The position numbers and the translations under genes were made by a program. The notes under the pieces were generated by a model, which did not search any database, was not told where the DNA came from, and saw nothing but the letters and a program-made list of their open reading frames with translations. 64,000 nt of DNA from contig CAVSMB010000013.1 of NCBI GenBank assembly GCA_963728925.1, forward strand, positions 123,392-187,391. The letters are read 5' to 3'. How positions within the stretch are numbered: the stretch's first letter is position 1; every line of letters starts with the position of its first letter. Of the stretch, positions 33,306 through 41,727 are shown piece by piece. Source of the DNA: JBBPZA01 sp963728925. GTDB lineage: Bacteria > Actinomycetota > Thermoleophilia > Solirubrobacterales > Solirubrobacteraceae.

Positions 33306-36300
33306 CTACGCGGTCAGCGTGAGCTTGCGGGGTCCCTGGCGGAACCCCAGCTCGACGAGGCGGGGGTAAAGCGGCGCCTCGTTGACCGGCTCGCCGTCAA
33401 CCCGCTCGAGGCCCACCCGACGTATGCGGCCGCCACGGACCTCGTCGGCCAGCGCGCCCAACGCGGTGTCGAGCCGCGGATCCTCGCCGTCGACGAGCGT
33501 CACCAGCCCGCGGCCCGCGCGCTCGAGGTAGAGGACCGGTTCGGCGCCGACGAGCACGACGTGGGCGCCTGCCACGCGCTGCGGCGCACGGCGCTCGCCG
33601 TCGCGCTTGGGCCACGGCAGGGCCGCTCCGAAGGCCTGTGCCGGATCGGTCGCCGCGAGCACGAGCGGGCGCTGCGCGTCGCCCTCACGCTGGCCGCGCA
33701 GACGCTCGACCGCGCCGGGCAGCGCGAACTGCGCGCCGCCGAGGCCCTCCACGAAGTAGCCGCGCCGCGCCGTGCCGAGCGTCTCCAGTTGGGAGAAGGC
33801 GTCGTAGAGGACCGAGAAGCCGCCGCGTATGCCCTCGGCGAGGACCTGCTCGCGCGTCACGATCCCGTAGCGCTCGAGCAGCAGCTCGGCCTGCGCGCGG
33901 CGCTGTTCCAGCGGGTCCGCGGCGGGCTCGAACAGCGGCGCGACGAGTGACCACCGGCCCTGGACCTGGGCGCTCGCGCCGGTCCGTCGCGAGCCGAAGC
34001 GCCGGCCGGCGCGTGCGCGACGCTGCTGGTCGCGCTGGGCGCGGGCGAGCGTGAGCCGCGGGGCGCGCAGCGGGGCGAAGGCATCGTTCGTCACTTCCCC
34101 CGCCCACACGAGATCCCACAGCGCCTCCTGGAGCTCCTCGGGCACCAGCGCCACCGAGCCGAGCAGGTCGGTGAAGAACGCAGCGCCCTCGCGCAGACGC
34201 TGGCGGATCGCCTCGTGGGCCGGCTGGGCCGGCGGCTCGCCGCGCTGCGGCGGCGCGCCGAGCAGCGCGAGGTCGTCGCGGAAGTAGAGCGCCACCCTCC
34301 CCGAGTTGCGGCCCAGGGCGCCCGCCCCGACCCAGACCACCTCGCCGCTCGCGCACAGCTGGTCGAGCCACGTCGGCGAGTAGGCGCCGATGCGGCGCGG
34401 CAGCACGTCGCGCTCCCACACCTCGGCCGGCAGCGCCAGCCCCTGGAGGGGGACCAGGACCTCGCGCAGCCGGTCCACGCCGGCGCCCGAGGCGGGGTGG
34501 CGGTCGACACCCTGCCAGCCGGGGAGGAACTGGGCCAGCGCGCGCTGATCGGCGGGCTCGATCTCCTTGCGCAGCACGGCGAGCGAGGCGCGGCGCAGCC
34601 GGCGCAGCACCTCGGTGTCGCACCACTCGCGCTCGCTGCCACCGGGACGAAGCTCGCCGCGGACGAGGTCGCCGCCGCGCTCGAGCGCCTCGAGCGCCGG
34701 CGTCGGGTCGACGCGGTAGCGGTCGCGGAGCTCGGCGGTGGTGAACGGCCCGTGGGTGCGCGCGTAGCGGCGCAGTACCTGCTGCAACGGGTCGGGGACG
34801 TCGGCCAGGAACACCGCGGGCAACCCGCCGGGCGGCACGGCGCCGAGCGCGTCGCGGTACATGCCCGCGTCCTCGGCGGCGATCCAGCGCTGTTCCCCGC
34901 TCATGCGCACGCGGACGACGCGGCGCTCGGCCTCGAGCGCCGCGAGCATGCCGGCCGCATCGACACCGTCGAGCACGCGCTCGGCGATCTCGTCGTCGCG
35001 CAGGTCGCCGACGCGGCGCAGGACGTCGTGCAGCGTGTCACGGTTGCCGGCACGGGTGCGCTCGGAGCGATGCTGGAGGTCGTCCTCCACCTGCTCCAGC
35101 GCGTCCGGGTCGATGAGCTCGCGCAGCTCGTCCTGGCCGAGCAGCTCGCGCAGCAGGTCGCGGTCGAGCGACAGGGCAGCCGCGCGGCGCTCGGCGTTGG
35201 GCGTGTCGCCCTCGTACATGTAGGTCGCGACGTAGTCGAAGAGCAGCGAGGAGGCGAAGGGCGAGGCGGTCTTCGTCTCGACCTCGACGAGCGAGAGCTC
35301 ACGGCGGTGGAGCTTGGTCAGGAGGTCCTGGAGTCCCGGCAGATCCAGCACGTCGCGTAGGCACTCGCGGTAGGTCTCGAGGATGATCGGGAACTGCGCG
35401 TAGCGCTTGGCCACCTCGAGGAGGGTCTGGGACTTCAGCCGCTGCTGCCACAGCGGGGTGCGCTTTCCGGGCCGCGCGCGGGGGATGAGCAGCGCCCGCG
35501 CGGCGTTCTCGCGGAAGCGCGCGCCGAACAGGGCGGATGCGCCCAGCTCGGCGACCACGCGCTCCTCGATCTCGTCGGGCTCGACGAGCACGAGCTCGGC
35601 GCCCGGAGGCTCGTCGGCGTCGGGGAGGTGGACGATGATCCCGTCGTCGGACCAGATCGCGTCGGACTCCAGGCCGAACTCGTCGCGGATGCGGGCGGAG
35701 AGGGCGAGGCCCCACGCGGCGTGGACGCGGCCGCCGAAGGGTGTGAGCACGCACAGCCTCCAGTCGCCGATCTCGTCGCGGAAGCGCTCGATGACGATCG
35801 TGCGGTCGGAGGGGACGACGCGGGTGGCCTCCTCCTGCTCGCGGAGGAAGTCGAGCAGGTTGCGGGCGGCGAGCGGGTCGAGGTCGTAGTCGCGCTCGAG
35901 CTCCTCCACCGTGCCGCCGACGGCCTCGCGGGCGAAGGCGCCGATCGCCTCGCCGAGCTCCTTGGGCCGCCCGATCCCGTCGCCGCGCCAGAAGGGCACC
36001 GCGCCGGGCACGCCGGGGGCGGGGGTCACCACGACGCGGTCGCGGCCGATCTCCTCGATGCGCCACGACGAGGCGCCGAGCAGGAAGGTCTGACCCGGGC
36101 GGGCCTCGTAGACCATCTCCTCGTCGAGCTCGCCGACGCGGCGACCGTCGGGCAGCGTCACGGCGAAGAGCCCGCGATCGGGGATCGTCCCCGCGTTGGT
36201 GATGGCCAGCGACTGCGCGCCCTTGCGGGCTCGGACCGTGCCCGCCACCCGGTCCCACAGGATGCGCGCACGCAGCTCGCCGAACTCGGCTGACGGATAG

Positions 36301-37700
36301 CGGCCGTCGAGCATGTCGAGGACGTTCTCGAGCAGCGAGCGCGGGAGATCGGCGAACGAGTGCGTGCCGGTGACCAGCTCGTAGAGCTCGTCGACCGCGA
36401 GGTCGTCCATGGCGGCCATGGCGACGATCTGCTGGGCGAGGACGTCGAGCGGGTTGCGCGGCACCACCGTGGGCTCGATGAGGCCCCCGCGCATCCGCCG
36501 TGCGACGACCGCCGACTCGAGCAGGTCGGCGCGGAACTTCGGGAAGATGCGGCCCTTGCTCGTGTCGCCGACCTTGTGACCGGCGCGCCCGATGCGCTGT
36601 AGCCCACGGGCGACGGACTTCGGCGACTCGACTTGAAGCACGAGGTCGACGGCGCCCATGTCGATGCCCAGCTCGAGGCTCGAGGTGGCGACCAGACACG
36701 GCAGTCGCCCGGACTTCAACAGTTCCTCGATGACCGAGCGCTCCTCGCGGGCGAGGGAGCCGTGGTGGGCGCGGGCGATCTCTCTCGGCTCCCGCCCGGC
36801 CTCGGTGTCCTCCTTGGCGGCGAGCTCGTTGAGGCGCAGGGCGAGCCGTTCGGAGCCGCGGCGATTGTTGACGAACACGATCGTCGAGTGGTGCTCGCGC
36901 ACGAGCTTGAGCAGCTCGGGGTAGATCGCCGGCCAGATCGACCGGCGCGTCGCCTCCCCCCCGGGGACGGGGTCGAGCGGGTCGGCCGACGCGTCGGGCT
37001 CGACCATCGACTCGACCGGGACCTGGATCTTGAGGTCGAGCGGCTTGCGCACGCCGGCGTCGACGATCGTGCACTGCCGGCGCGGGCCGACGAGAAAGCG
37101 CCCGACCTCCTCGAGCGGGTTCTGGGTCGCGCTCAGGCCGATGCGCTGCACCGGGCGCTCCGCGAGCGCCTCGAGGCGCTCGAGGCTGAGCGCGAGGTGG
37201 GCGCCGCGCTTGGTCGCCGCGACGGCGTGGATCTCGTCGACGATCACCCACTCGACTCCGGTGAGGATCTCGCGGGCCTGCGAGGTGAGCATGAGGTAGA
37301 GCGACTCGGGCGTCGTCACCAGGATGTCGGGCGGGTGGCGGCGCATCTGCATGCGCTCGGCCTGCGGCGTGTCGCCGGTTCGGATGGCGACCTTGACGTC
37401 GCCGCCGATCCCCCGGAGCGGGGCGCGCAGGTTGCGCTCGACGTCGTAAGCCAGCGCCTTGAGCGGTGAGATGTAGACCAGCCGCGTCCGCCTCTCCCCC
37501 TCCGGGAGCGGATCGGCGGCGAGCCGGTCGAGGCCCCACAGGAACGCCGCGAGCGTCTTGCCCGAGCCGGTCGGCGCGCTGATCAGCGTGTGCTCGCCCG
37601 TCGCGATGGCCGGCCACGCCTTGACCTGAGCGGGAGTCGGCGCCTCGAAGGCGCCGGCGAACCACTCGCGCACACGGGGGGTGAAGGCGGTCAGGGGCAC
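33306..37700 (-). CDS. lhr: Lhr-type large ATP-dependent helicase
   Basis: This 1464-residue superfamily 2 helicase of the Lhr group has Q-motif/Walker A FTPRVREWF ... ISAPTGSGKTLAAFLWG, DEIH box VIVDEIHAV, motif III LSATQNP, motif V GIDMGAVDLVLQ and motif VI QRIGRAGHKVG. The long C-terminal part contains the winged-helix, beta-barrel and additional domains that distinguish Lhr from ordinary helicases. Lhr translocates 3' to 5' on single-stranded DNA and unwinds DNA:RNA hybrids; in mycobacteria it belongs to a mitomycin-inducible repair set. It is the largest gene in the window and is monocistronic. Confidence 0.93.
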   Translation of the reverse strand: MPLTAFTPRVREWFAGAFEAPTPAQVKAWPAIATGEHTLISAPTGSGKTLAAFLWGLDRLAADPLPEGERRTRLVYISPLKALAYDVERNLRAPLRGIGGDVKVAIRTGDTPQAERMQMRRHPPDILVTTPESLYLMLTSQAREILTGVEWVIVDEIHAVAATKRGAHLALSLERLEALAERPVQRIGLSATQNPLEEVGRFLVGPRRQCTIVDAGVRKPLDLKIQVPVESMVEPDASADPLDPVPGGEATRRSIWPAIYPELLKLVREHHSTIVFVNNRRGSERLALRLNELAAKEDTEAGREPREIARAHHGSLAREERSVIEELLKSGRLPCLVATSSLELGIDMGAVDLVLQVESPKSVARGLQRIGRAGHKVGDTSKGRIFPKFRADLLESAVVARRMRGGLIEPTVVPRNPLDVLAQQIVAMAAMDDLAVDELYELVTGTHSFADLPRSLLENVLDMLDGRYPSAEFGELRARILWDRVAGTVRARKGAQSLAITNAGTIPDRGLFAVTLPDGRRVGELDEEMVYEARPGQTFLLGASSWRIEEIGRDRVVVTPAPGVPGAVPFWRGDGIGRPKELGEAIGAFAREAVGGTVEELERDYDLDPLAARNLLDFLREQEEATRVVPSDRTIVIERFRDEIGDWRLCVLTPFGGRVHAAWGLALSARIRDEFGLESDAIWSDDGIIVHLPDADEPPGAELVLVEPDEIEERVVAELGASALFGARFRENAARALLIPRARPGKRTPLWQQRLKSQTLLEVAKRYAQFPIILETYRECLRDVLDLPGLQDLLTKLHRRELSLVEVETKTASPFASSLLFDYVATYMYEGDTPNAERRAAALSLDRDLLRELLGQDELRELIDPDALEQVEDDLQHRSERTRAGNRDTLHDVLRRVGDLRDDEIAERVLDGVDAAGMLAALEAERRVVRVRMSGEQRWIAAEDAGMYRDALGAVPPGGLPAVFLADVPDPLQQVLRRYARTHGPFTTAELRDRYRVDPTPALEALERGGDLVRGELRPGGSEREWCDTEVLRRLRRASLAVLRKEIEPADQRALAQFLPGWQGVDRHPASGAGVDRLREVLVPLQGLALPAEVWERDVLPRRIGAYSPTWLDQLCASGEVVWVGAGALGRNSGRVALYFRDDLALLGAPPQRGEPPAQPAHEAIRQRLREGAAFFTDLLGSVALVPEELQEALWDLVWAGEVTNDAFAPLRAPRLTLARAQRDQQRRARAGRRFGSRRTGASAQVQGRWSLVAPLFEPAADPLEQRRAQAELLLERYGIVTREQVLAEGIRGGFSVLYDAFSQLETLGTARRGYFVEGLGGAQFALPGAVERLRGQREGDAQRPLVLAATDPAQAFGAALPWPKRDGERRAPQRVAGAHVVLVGAEPVLYLERAGRGLVTLVDGEDPRLDTALGALADEVRGGRIRRVGLERVDGEPVNEAPLYPRLVELGFRQGPRKLTLTA

Positions 37701-37760
37701 CCGTCCTAGGGTAGGACGCTTGCGGCCCGCGGGCGGCTCGCCAACGCGCGCCTCGGCGCC

Positions 37761-38660
37761 TCAGTAGGCGACCGACGGCAGCCAGGCGCCCTGCGGCTCG
37801 CGGTACGTGCCGCGGGCCATCAGCGTCATCGGCTTGACCGCCCTCAGACCCTCGCGGACGCACCAGTCGTGCAGCGCGGCCTCGCGCACGGGCACGAGCA
37901 TGGTCAGCGGACCGCTCGCGCGGGCCGCTACGCCGCGCACCAGGGCGATGAGCTCGTCGAGGTCTTCCGCAACGGCGTGGCCGCGCTGCCACCAGCTCAG
38001 CGTCGTCGCGTAGGCGACGACACGGCCGTCGCGCTCCGCGACGGAGGCCGCCAGGCCGGCGTGCAGCGCCGCGGCCGTCTCGGCCGTCCGCGCCACGCCG
38101 TGGACGCGCCGGCAGAGCTGCGCGCACGCCTCGAGGTCGCGCTCGCGCATCGGGCGGACGCGGTCGGCCGCGGCCGCGTCGAGCGAGCGCGGTCGTCCCT
38201 GGACGAGCACCAGCGGCTCCTTCACCGCGAAGCCCAGCGAGGTGTAGAGCGAGAGCGAGGCCATGTTGAAGAGGTCCTGGGTCAGGCGCATGCCCTCACC
38301 CCCCGAGCCCGCTTCGATCATCGCCTCCATTACGGTGCGGCCGATCCCGATCCCCTGGGCCCGAGGGGAGACCGCGACCGGGCCGATGCCGCGGACGGGG
38401 TCGGCGACGTTGACGAAGGCGACGCCCGCAATCGAACCATCATGCTCCACGACCGCCCCGCGGTAGGGCGGTGCGCCGAGCAGCGCGCGGGCGAGCCCGA
38501 CGCCGTATTCGCGCGAGGGGAAGTCCGAGGGAAACCCGTGGCGCTCCGCGACGCCGGTGAACGCCCCGTGCAGGACGGCCCCGATGGCGTCGGCGTCTCG
38601 ACGCCGCGCCTCGCGAGCGCGGGGCGCCTCGTCGCGGCGGGCTCGGGCGCGCGCCCTCAC
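37761..38660 (-). CDS. GNAT-family N-acetyltransferase (two GNAT folds)
   Basis: A 299-residue acetyltransferase. The first domain carries the acetyl-CoA pyrophosphate loop VAVSPRAQGIGIGRTVMEAM; the second half (RPMRERDLEACAQLCRRVHG) looks like a degenerate second GNAT fold. The substrate is unknown. GTG 38660 is the last of four GTGA motifs spaced exactly 41 nt apart (see the repeat at 38650-38783), so the gene is probably reached by termination-reinitiation from the upstream uracil-DNA glycosylase gene. Confidence 0.78.
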   Translation of the reverse strand: MRARARARRDEAPRAREARRRDADAIGAVLHGAFTGVAERHGFPSDFPSREYGVGLARALLGAPPYRGAVVEHDGSIAGVAFVNVADPVRGIGPVAVSPRAQGIGIGRTVMEAMIEAGSGGEGMRLTQDLFNMASLSLYTSLGFAVKEPLVLVQGRPRSLDAAAADRVRPMRERDLEACAQLCRRVHGVARTAETAAALHAGLAASVAERDGRVVAYATTLSWWQRGHAVAEDLDELIALVRGVAARASGPLTMLVPVREAALHDWCVREGLRAVKPMTLMARGTYREPQGAWLPSVAY

Positions 38661-38783
38661 GCGACAGGCTCCCCGAAGCGATCTCCTGCCCGCGCCCTCA
38701 CGCGACAGGCTCCCCGAAGCGATCTCCTGCCCGCGCGCTCACGCGGCCGCGTCCTGTTTGCGCTGTCTGCGCTCGCCGCTCAC
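38650..38783 (-). repeat. 41-bp tandem repeat forming a stop-start chain of three mini-cistrons
   Basis: Two perfect 41-bp copies (38650-38690 and 38691-38731) are followed by a third and a partly matching fourth unit. Read on the minus strand, GTGA occurs at 38783, 38742, 38701 and 38660, every 41 nt. The first overlaps the glycosylase stop; each GTG opens a frame of 14 codons that ends at the TGA of the next GTGA; the last GTG starts the GNAT gene. The encoded peptides would be VSGERRQRKQDAAA, VSARAGDRFGEPVA and VRARAGDRFGEPVA. Each 41-bp unit carries AGGAGA about 23 nt before the next GTG, too far to act as its Shine-Dalgarno. Confidence 0.85.
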
Positions 38784-39529
38784 GCGGCCGCGGCCTCTCC
38801 GGCCAGCTCCCGCGCGCGGATGAACACCGCGTCGAGCATCCGCTCGGTGAGCTTGCCGGTGAACGTGTTCTGCTGGCTCACGTGGAAGCACCCGAGCATC
38901 GCAAAGCGCTCGCCGGCCAGCTCGGCGGCGTGCCCGAAGCGCGGACGTGGCCGGGGGGCCGGCTCGCCGAGGGCGGCGCGGATGCGCAGGCCGGCGTCCC
39001 ACGCGAAGGCCCCGAGGCACACGACGACCCGCACCTGCGGCATGAGCGACAGCTCGTCGACCGCGTAGGGGAGACACGTGTCGCGCTCCTCCGGGGTCGG
39101 GCGGTTGGCCGGCGGCGCGCAGCGCACCGCCGCGGCGATGAAGCAGTCGCGCAGCTCGAGGCCGTCGTCGCGCGACACCGAGGTCGACTGGTTCGCGAAG
39201 CCCGTGCGGTGCAGGGACGCGAAGAGCCAGTCGCCCGAGCGGTCACCGGTGAAGATCCGCCCGGTGCGGTTGCCGCCGTGGGCGGCCGGGGCGAGGCCGA
39301 GCACGTAGACGCGCGCGCCCGCATCGCCGAAGCCGGGCAGCGGCCGCCCCCAGTACTCCTCGTCGCGGAACGCCGCGCGCTTGAGCCGCGCGACCTCCTC
39401 GCGCCAGGCGACGAGTCGCGGGCAGCGGAAGCAGTCGATGACGCGGGCGTCGATCTCGGCGAGGGAGGGTGGGGCGGCGCCGCCATGTCCGACCTCCTCC
39501 GCGACCTCGCGGCCCACCCCTGCGTTCAC
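38780..39529 (-). CDS. uracil-DNA glycosylase, family 5 (UdgB-like)
   Basis: This 249-residue iron-sulfur uracil-DNA glycosylase has N-terminal cysteines CFRCPRL that help ligate a 4Fe-4S cluster, motif A GLAPAAHGGNRTGRIFTGD (family 5 lacks the usual catalytic Asp here), a CAPPANRPTPEE segment and motif B GCFHVSQQNTFTGKLT. It removes uracil, and probably hypoxanthine or other deaminated bases, from DNA. The GTG at 39529 overlaps the TetR stop (GTGA, 39526-39529), so it is coupled to that regulator. The stop overlaps the first GTGA of the repeat chain. Confidence 0.88.
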   Translation of the reverse strand: MNAGVGREVAEEVGHGGAAPPSLAEIDARVIDCFRCPRLVAWREEVARLKRAAFRDEEYWGRPLPGFGDAGARVYVLGLAPAAHGGNRTGRIFTGDRSGDWLFASLHRTGFANQSTSVSRDDGLELRDCFIAAAVRCAPPANRPTPEERDTCLPYAVDELSLMPQVRVVVCLGAFAWDAGLRIRAALGEPAPRPRPRFGHAAELAGERFAMLGCFHVSQQNTFTGKLTERMLDAVFIRARELAGEAAAA

Positions 39530-40173
39530 CGCGACTGCGTGAGCACGCCGAGGATCAGGCGTCCGATGACCGGCTCGAGCTCGCGCACGTCGCGCGGCTG
39601 CCCGAGGCGCACCTGGCGCGAGGCGAGCTCGACGATCGCCCCGACCACGGCGAAGCTGTCGTCAGGCGAGGCGAAGCGGCCCAGCCCGGCGCGCGCGGCC
39701 GCCTCGTTCTCGCGGTCGAGCACCTCGGCGAAGGCGGCGAGGATGCTGTCGCGCCGCTCCGCGGCCCGCGGCCCCGCACCGATGATCTCGACGAGCAGGG
39801 TCTGGGCCTCGTCGGGGTGGGTCGCGATCTTGCCCAGGAAGGCGCGGATGCCCGCGCGCAGCCGCGACTCGGGGTCCTTGCCGGCGGCACCGGCCGCTCG
39901 ACTCATCGCCTCGAGGATCTCGTCGCGGGCGTTGTCGAACAGCCCGAGGATGCACTCCTCCTTGTTGGCGAAGTGCTCGTAGAAGGTCGCCTTGGACATC
40001 CCGGCCTCGCGGCTGATGGCCTCGGCGCTCGCCTCGGCGTAGCCCGACCGCGCGAAGACCTGCGCCGCGGCCTCGAGCAGCCGCCGTCGCTGGACCTCGA
40101 GGCGCACTTCGAGCGGAGGCGCGTGGCGACCGCGGGGAACGGAGGCGGAGGAGGGGACGGTGCTTCGCGCCAT
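39526..40173 (-). CDS. TetR-family transcriptional regulator
   Basis: This 215-residue TetR protein has a helix-turn-helix EASAEAISREAGMSKATFYEHFANKEE at about residues 45-70 and a C-terminal ligand domain of all-helical type. ATG 40173 is preceded by a minus-strand TACACT box about 10 nt upstream. It is the first gene of an unusual unit with the uracil-DNA glycosylase (GTGA overlap) and the GNAT gene. The start region overlaps that of the divergent lipoprotein gene, which may also be regulated. Confidence 0.85.
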   Translation of the reverse strand: MARSTVPSSASVPRGRHAPPLEVRLEVQRRRLLEAAAQVFARSGYAEASAEAISREAGMSKATFYEHFANKEECILGLFDNARDEILEAMSRAAGAAGKDPESRLRAGIRAFLGKIATHPDEAQTLLVEIIGAGPRAAERRDSILAAFAEVLDRENEAAARAGLGRFASPDDSFAVVGAIVELASRQVRLGQPRDVRELEPVIGRLILGVLTQSR

Positions 40174-40201
40174 GTCAGACGCGAGTGTAGTCTCGCCGCC
40201 C

Positions 40202-40621
40202 GTGCGCCTCCCGGCCTGTGCGCTCCCTGCCGCGCTGCTTGCGGGCCTCCTCCCGGGCTGCGCCGGAGACGACGACTCGAGCCGCTTTCCCGGCGAGGCC
40301 GGGCGGGTCGCCGAGGCGGCGACCCGCCTTGGGAGCGCGGCGCGGGCGGGCGACGCGGCGCAGATCTGCACCGCCTCGCTGTCTGCCTCCGTCGTGAAGC
40401 GGCTGGGCGCGAGCCAGTGCCCGGCGCGGGTGGCCGCCGCCCTGCGCGACGTGAGCGACGGGCGCTTCGAGGTCGTCGCCGTCCGGCTGCGCGGCGACGC
40501 CGCGATCGCCACGGTGAAGGTGGGCGGCGACCCGCCGCGCAGCGGCAACCTCGCCCTTGTGCGCGAAGGCGGCATCTGGCGAGTGGCGCGGGTGGGACCG
40601 CTGCCGCCGCTCCGGCGCTGA
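40202..40621 (+). CDS. small lipoprotein of unknown function
   Basis: A 139-residue protein with a type II signal peptide: Arg after the start, hydrophobic core ACALPAALLAGLL and lipobox LPGC, then an Asp/Ser-rich linker and a compact alpha+beta domain (LGSAARAGDAAQICTASLSAS, FEVVAVRLRGDAAIATVKV). The domain resembles the NTF2/DUF4878-like lumazine-style fold seen in actinobacterial lipoproteins, but I cannot name it. GTG 40202 gives a proper signal peptide; a TAGTCT box lies 8 nt upstream. It would be anchored outside the membrane. Confidence 0.65.
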   Translation: MRLPACALPAALLAGLLPGCAGDDDSSRFPGEAGRVAEAATRLGSAARAGDAAQICTASLSASVVKRLGASQCPARVAAALRDVSDGRFEVVAVRLRGDAAIATVKVGGDPPRSGNLALVREGGIWRVARVGPLPPLRR

Positions 40622-40665
40622 AGGCGCGGGGCCCGGCCGCGGCGTCCGTACGGACGGGCGCCGCC

Positions 40666-41664
40666 TCAGCCCAGCGAGCGGCCGTACTGGCGCTCGTAGT
40701 ACGCGCGGTACTCGCCCGAGCGGATCGGCTCCCACCACCAGGCGTTGTCGCGGTACCAGGACACGGTGCGCGCGAGGCCGTCGGCGAAGCGCACCTGCGG
40801 CTCCCAGTCCAGGCCGCGCAGCTTGTCAGAGGCGAGGCTGTAGCGCAGGTCGTGGCCGAGGCGGTCGGGGACGAACTCGATCAGGCTCTCGTCGGCGCCG
40901 CAGAGGTCGATGATGCTGCGCACGACCTCGATGTTCGGCGCCTCGTCGGGGCCGCCGCAGTTGTAGGCCTCGCCCGGCTCGCCTCGCTCCAGGGCGGCGC
41001 CGATCCCGCGCGCGAAGTCCTCCACGAAGATCCAGTTGCGCACGTTCATCCCGTCGCCGTAGACCGGCAGCGGGTCGCCGTGAAGCGCGTTCAGGACCAT
41101 GAGCGGGATGAGCTTCTCGGGGTATTGGTTGGGGCCGTAGTTGTTGGACCCGCGCGCGATGACCGCCTCGAGGCCGTAGGTGTGCGCGTAGCCCGAGACC
41201 AGCAGGTCGGCGCCCGCCTTGGTCGCGCTGTAGGGGGAGGAGGGATCGAGCGGCGAGCTCTCGGTGAACGAGCCCGAGTCGATCGAGCCGTAGACCTCGT
41301 CGGTCGAGACCTGGACGTGCCGCAGCCCGCGCTCGCGGGCCGCCTCGAGCAGCGTGGCGGTGCCGTGCAGGTTGGTCTCCAGGAAGGCGTCGGGCCCCGA
41401 GATCGAGCGGTCGACGTGCGTCTCGGCCGCGAAGTTCACGATCGCCTCGGCGTCTCGCACCGCGTCGGCGACCGCGTCGGCGTCCTCCACCGCGCCCTGG
41501 ACGAAGCGGAAGCCCGGCGCGTCGCGGACGTCCTCGACGTTCTCCTCGCGGCCGGCGTAGGTGAGCTTGTCGAGCACGGTGACCTCGTCGCCGTGGTCGC
41601 GCACGCGCACGCGGACGAAGTGCGAGCCGATGAAGCCGGCCCCGCCGCAGACCAGCAGCCTCAC
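40666..41664 (-). CDS. rmlB: dTDP-glucose 4,6-dehydratase
   Basis: This 332-residue extended SDR has NAD-binding GGAGFIGSHF, the signature STDEVYGSID, the SPYSATKAGADLL YxxxK pair and the RGSNNYGPNQYPEKLIPLM block, all characteristic of RmlB. It converts dTDP-glucose to dTDP-4-keto-6-deoxyglucose in dTDP-L-rhamnose synthesis. GTG 41664 opens the protein exactly at VRLLVCGGAG. It is separated from rmlD only by an 11-codon mini-cistron produced by a 32-bp duplication (41664-41727). Confidence 0.95.
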   Translation of the reverse strand: MRLLVCGGAGFIGSHFVRVRVRDHGDEVTVLDKLTYAGREENVEDVRDAPGFRFVQGAVEDADAVADAVRDAEAIVNFAAETHVDRSISGPDAFLETNLHGTATLLEAARERGLRHVQVSTDEVYGSIDSGSFTESSPLDPSSPYSATKAGADLLVSGYAHTYGLEAVIARGSNNYGPNQYPEKLIPLMVLNALHGDPLPVYGDGMNVRNWIFVEDFARGIGAALERGEPGEAYNCGGPDEAPNIEVVRSIIDLCGADESLIEFVPDRLGHDLRYSLASDKLRGLDWEPQVRFADGLARTVSWYRDNAWWWEPIRSGEYRAYYERQYGRSLG

Positions 41665-41727
41665 GCCCGCGCCTCCGCGCTGCGCCGGGGCCTCACGCCC
41701 GCGCCTCCGCGCTGCGCCGGGCAAGGT
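41662..41727 (-). repeat. 32-bp tandem duplication creating a mini-cistron between rmlD and rmlB
   Basis: The last approximately 32 bp of rmlD, including its GTGA end, are repeated with one difference before rmlB. On the minus strand GTGA occurs at 41696 (overlapping the rmlD stop) and again at 41664 (the rmlB start). The first GTG opens a frame VRPRRSAEARA of 11 codons that terminates at the TGA overlapping the rmlB GTG. The same geometry occurs at 38660-38783. Confidence 0.85.

Noticed and set aside
35299..38127. A 942-codon frame overlapping the Lhr gene on the same strand
   Set aside because: Arg/Pro/Ala-rich shadow of lhr in another frame; all helicase motifs are in the lhr frame.
38650..38790. 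CRISPR or REP element
   Set aside because: No spacers; the periodicity is explained by duplication of a gene junction.
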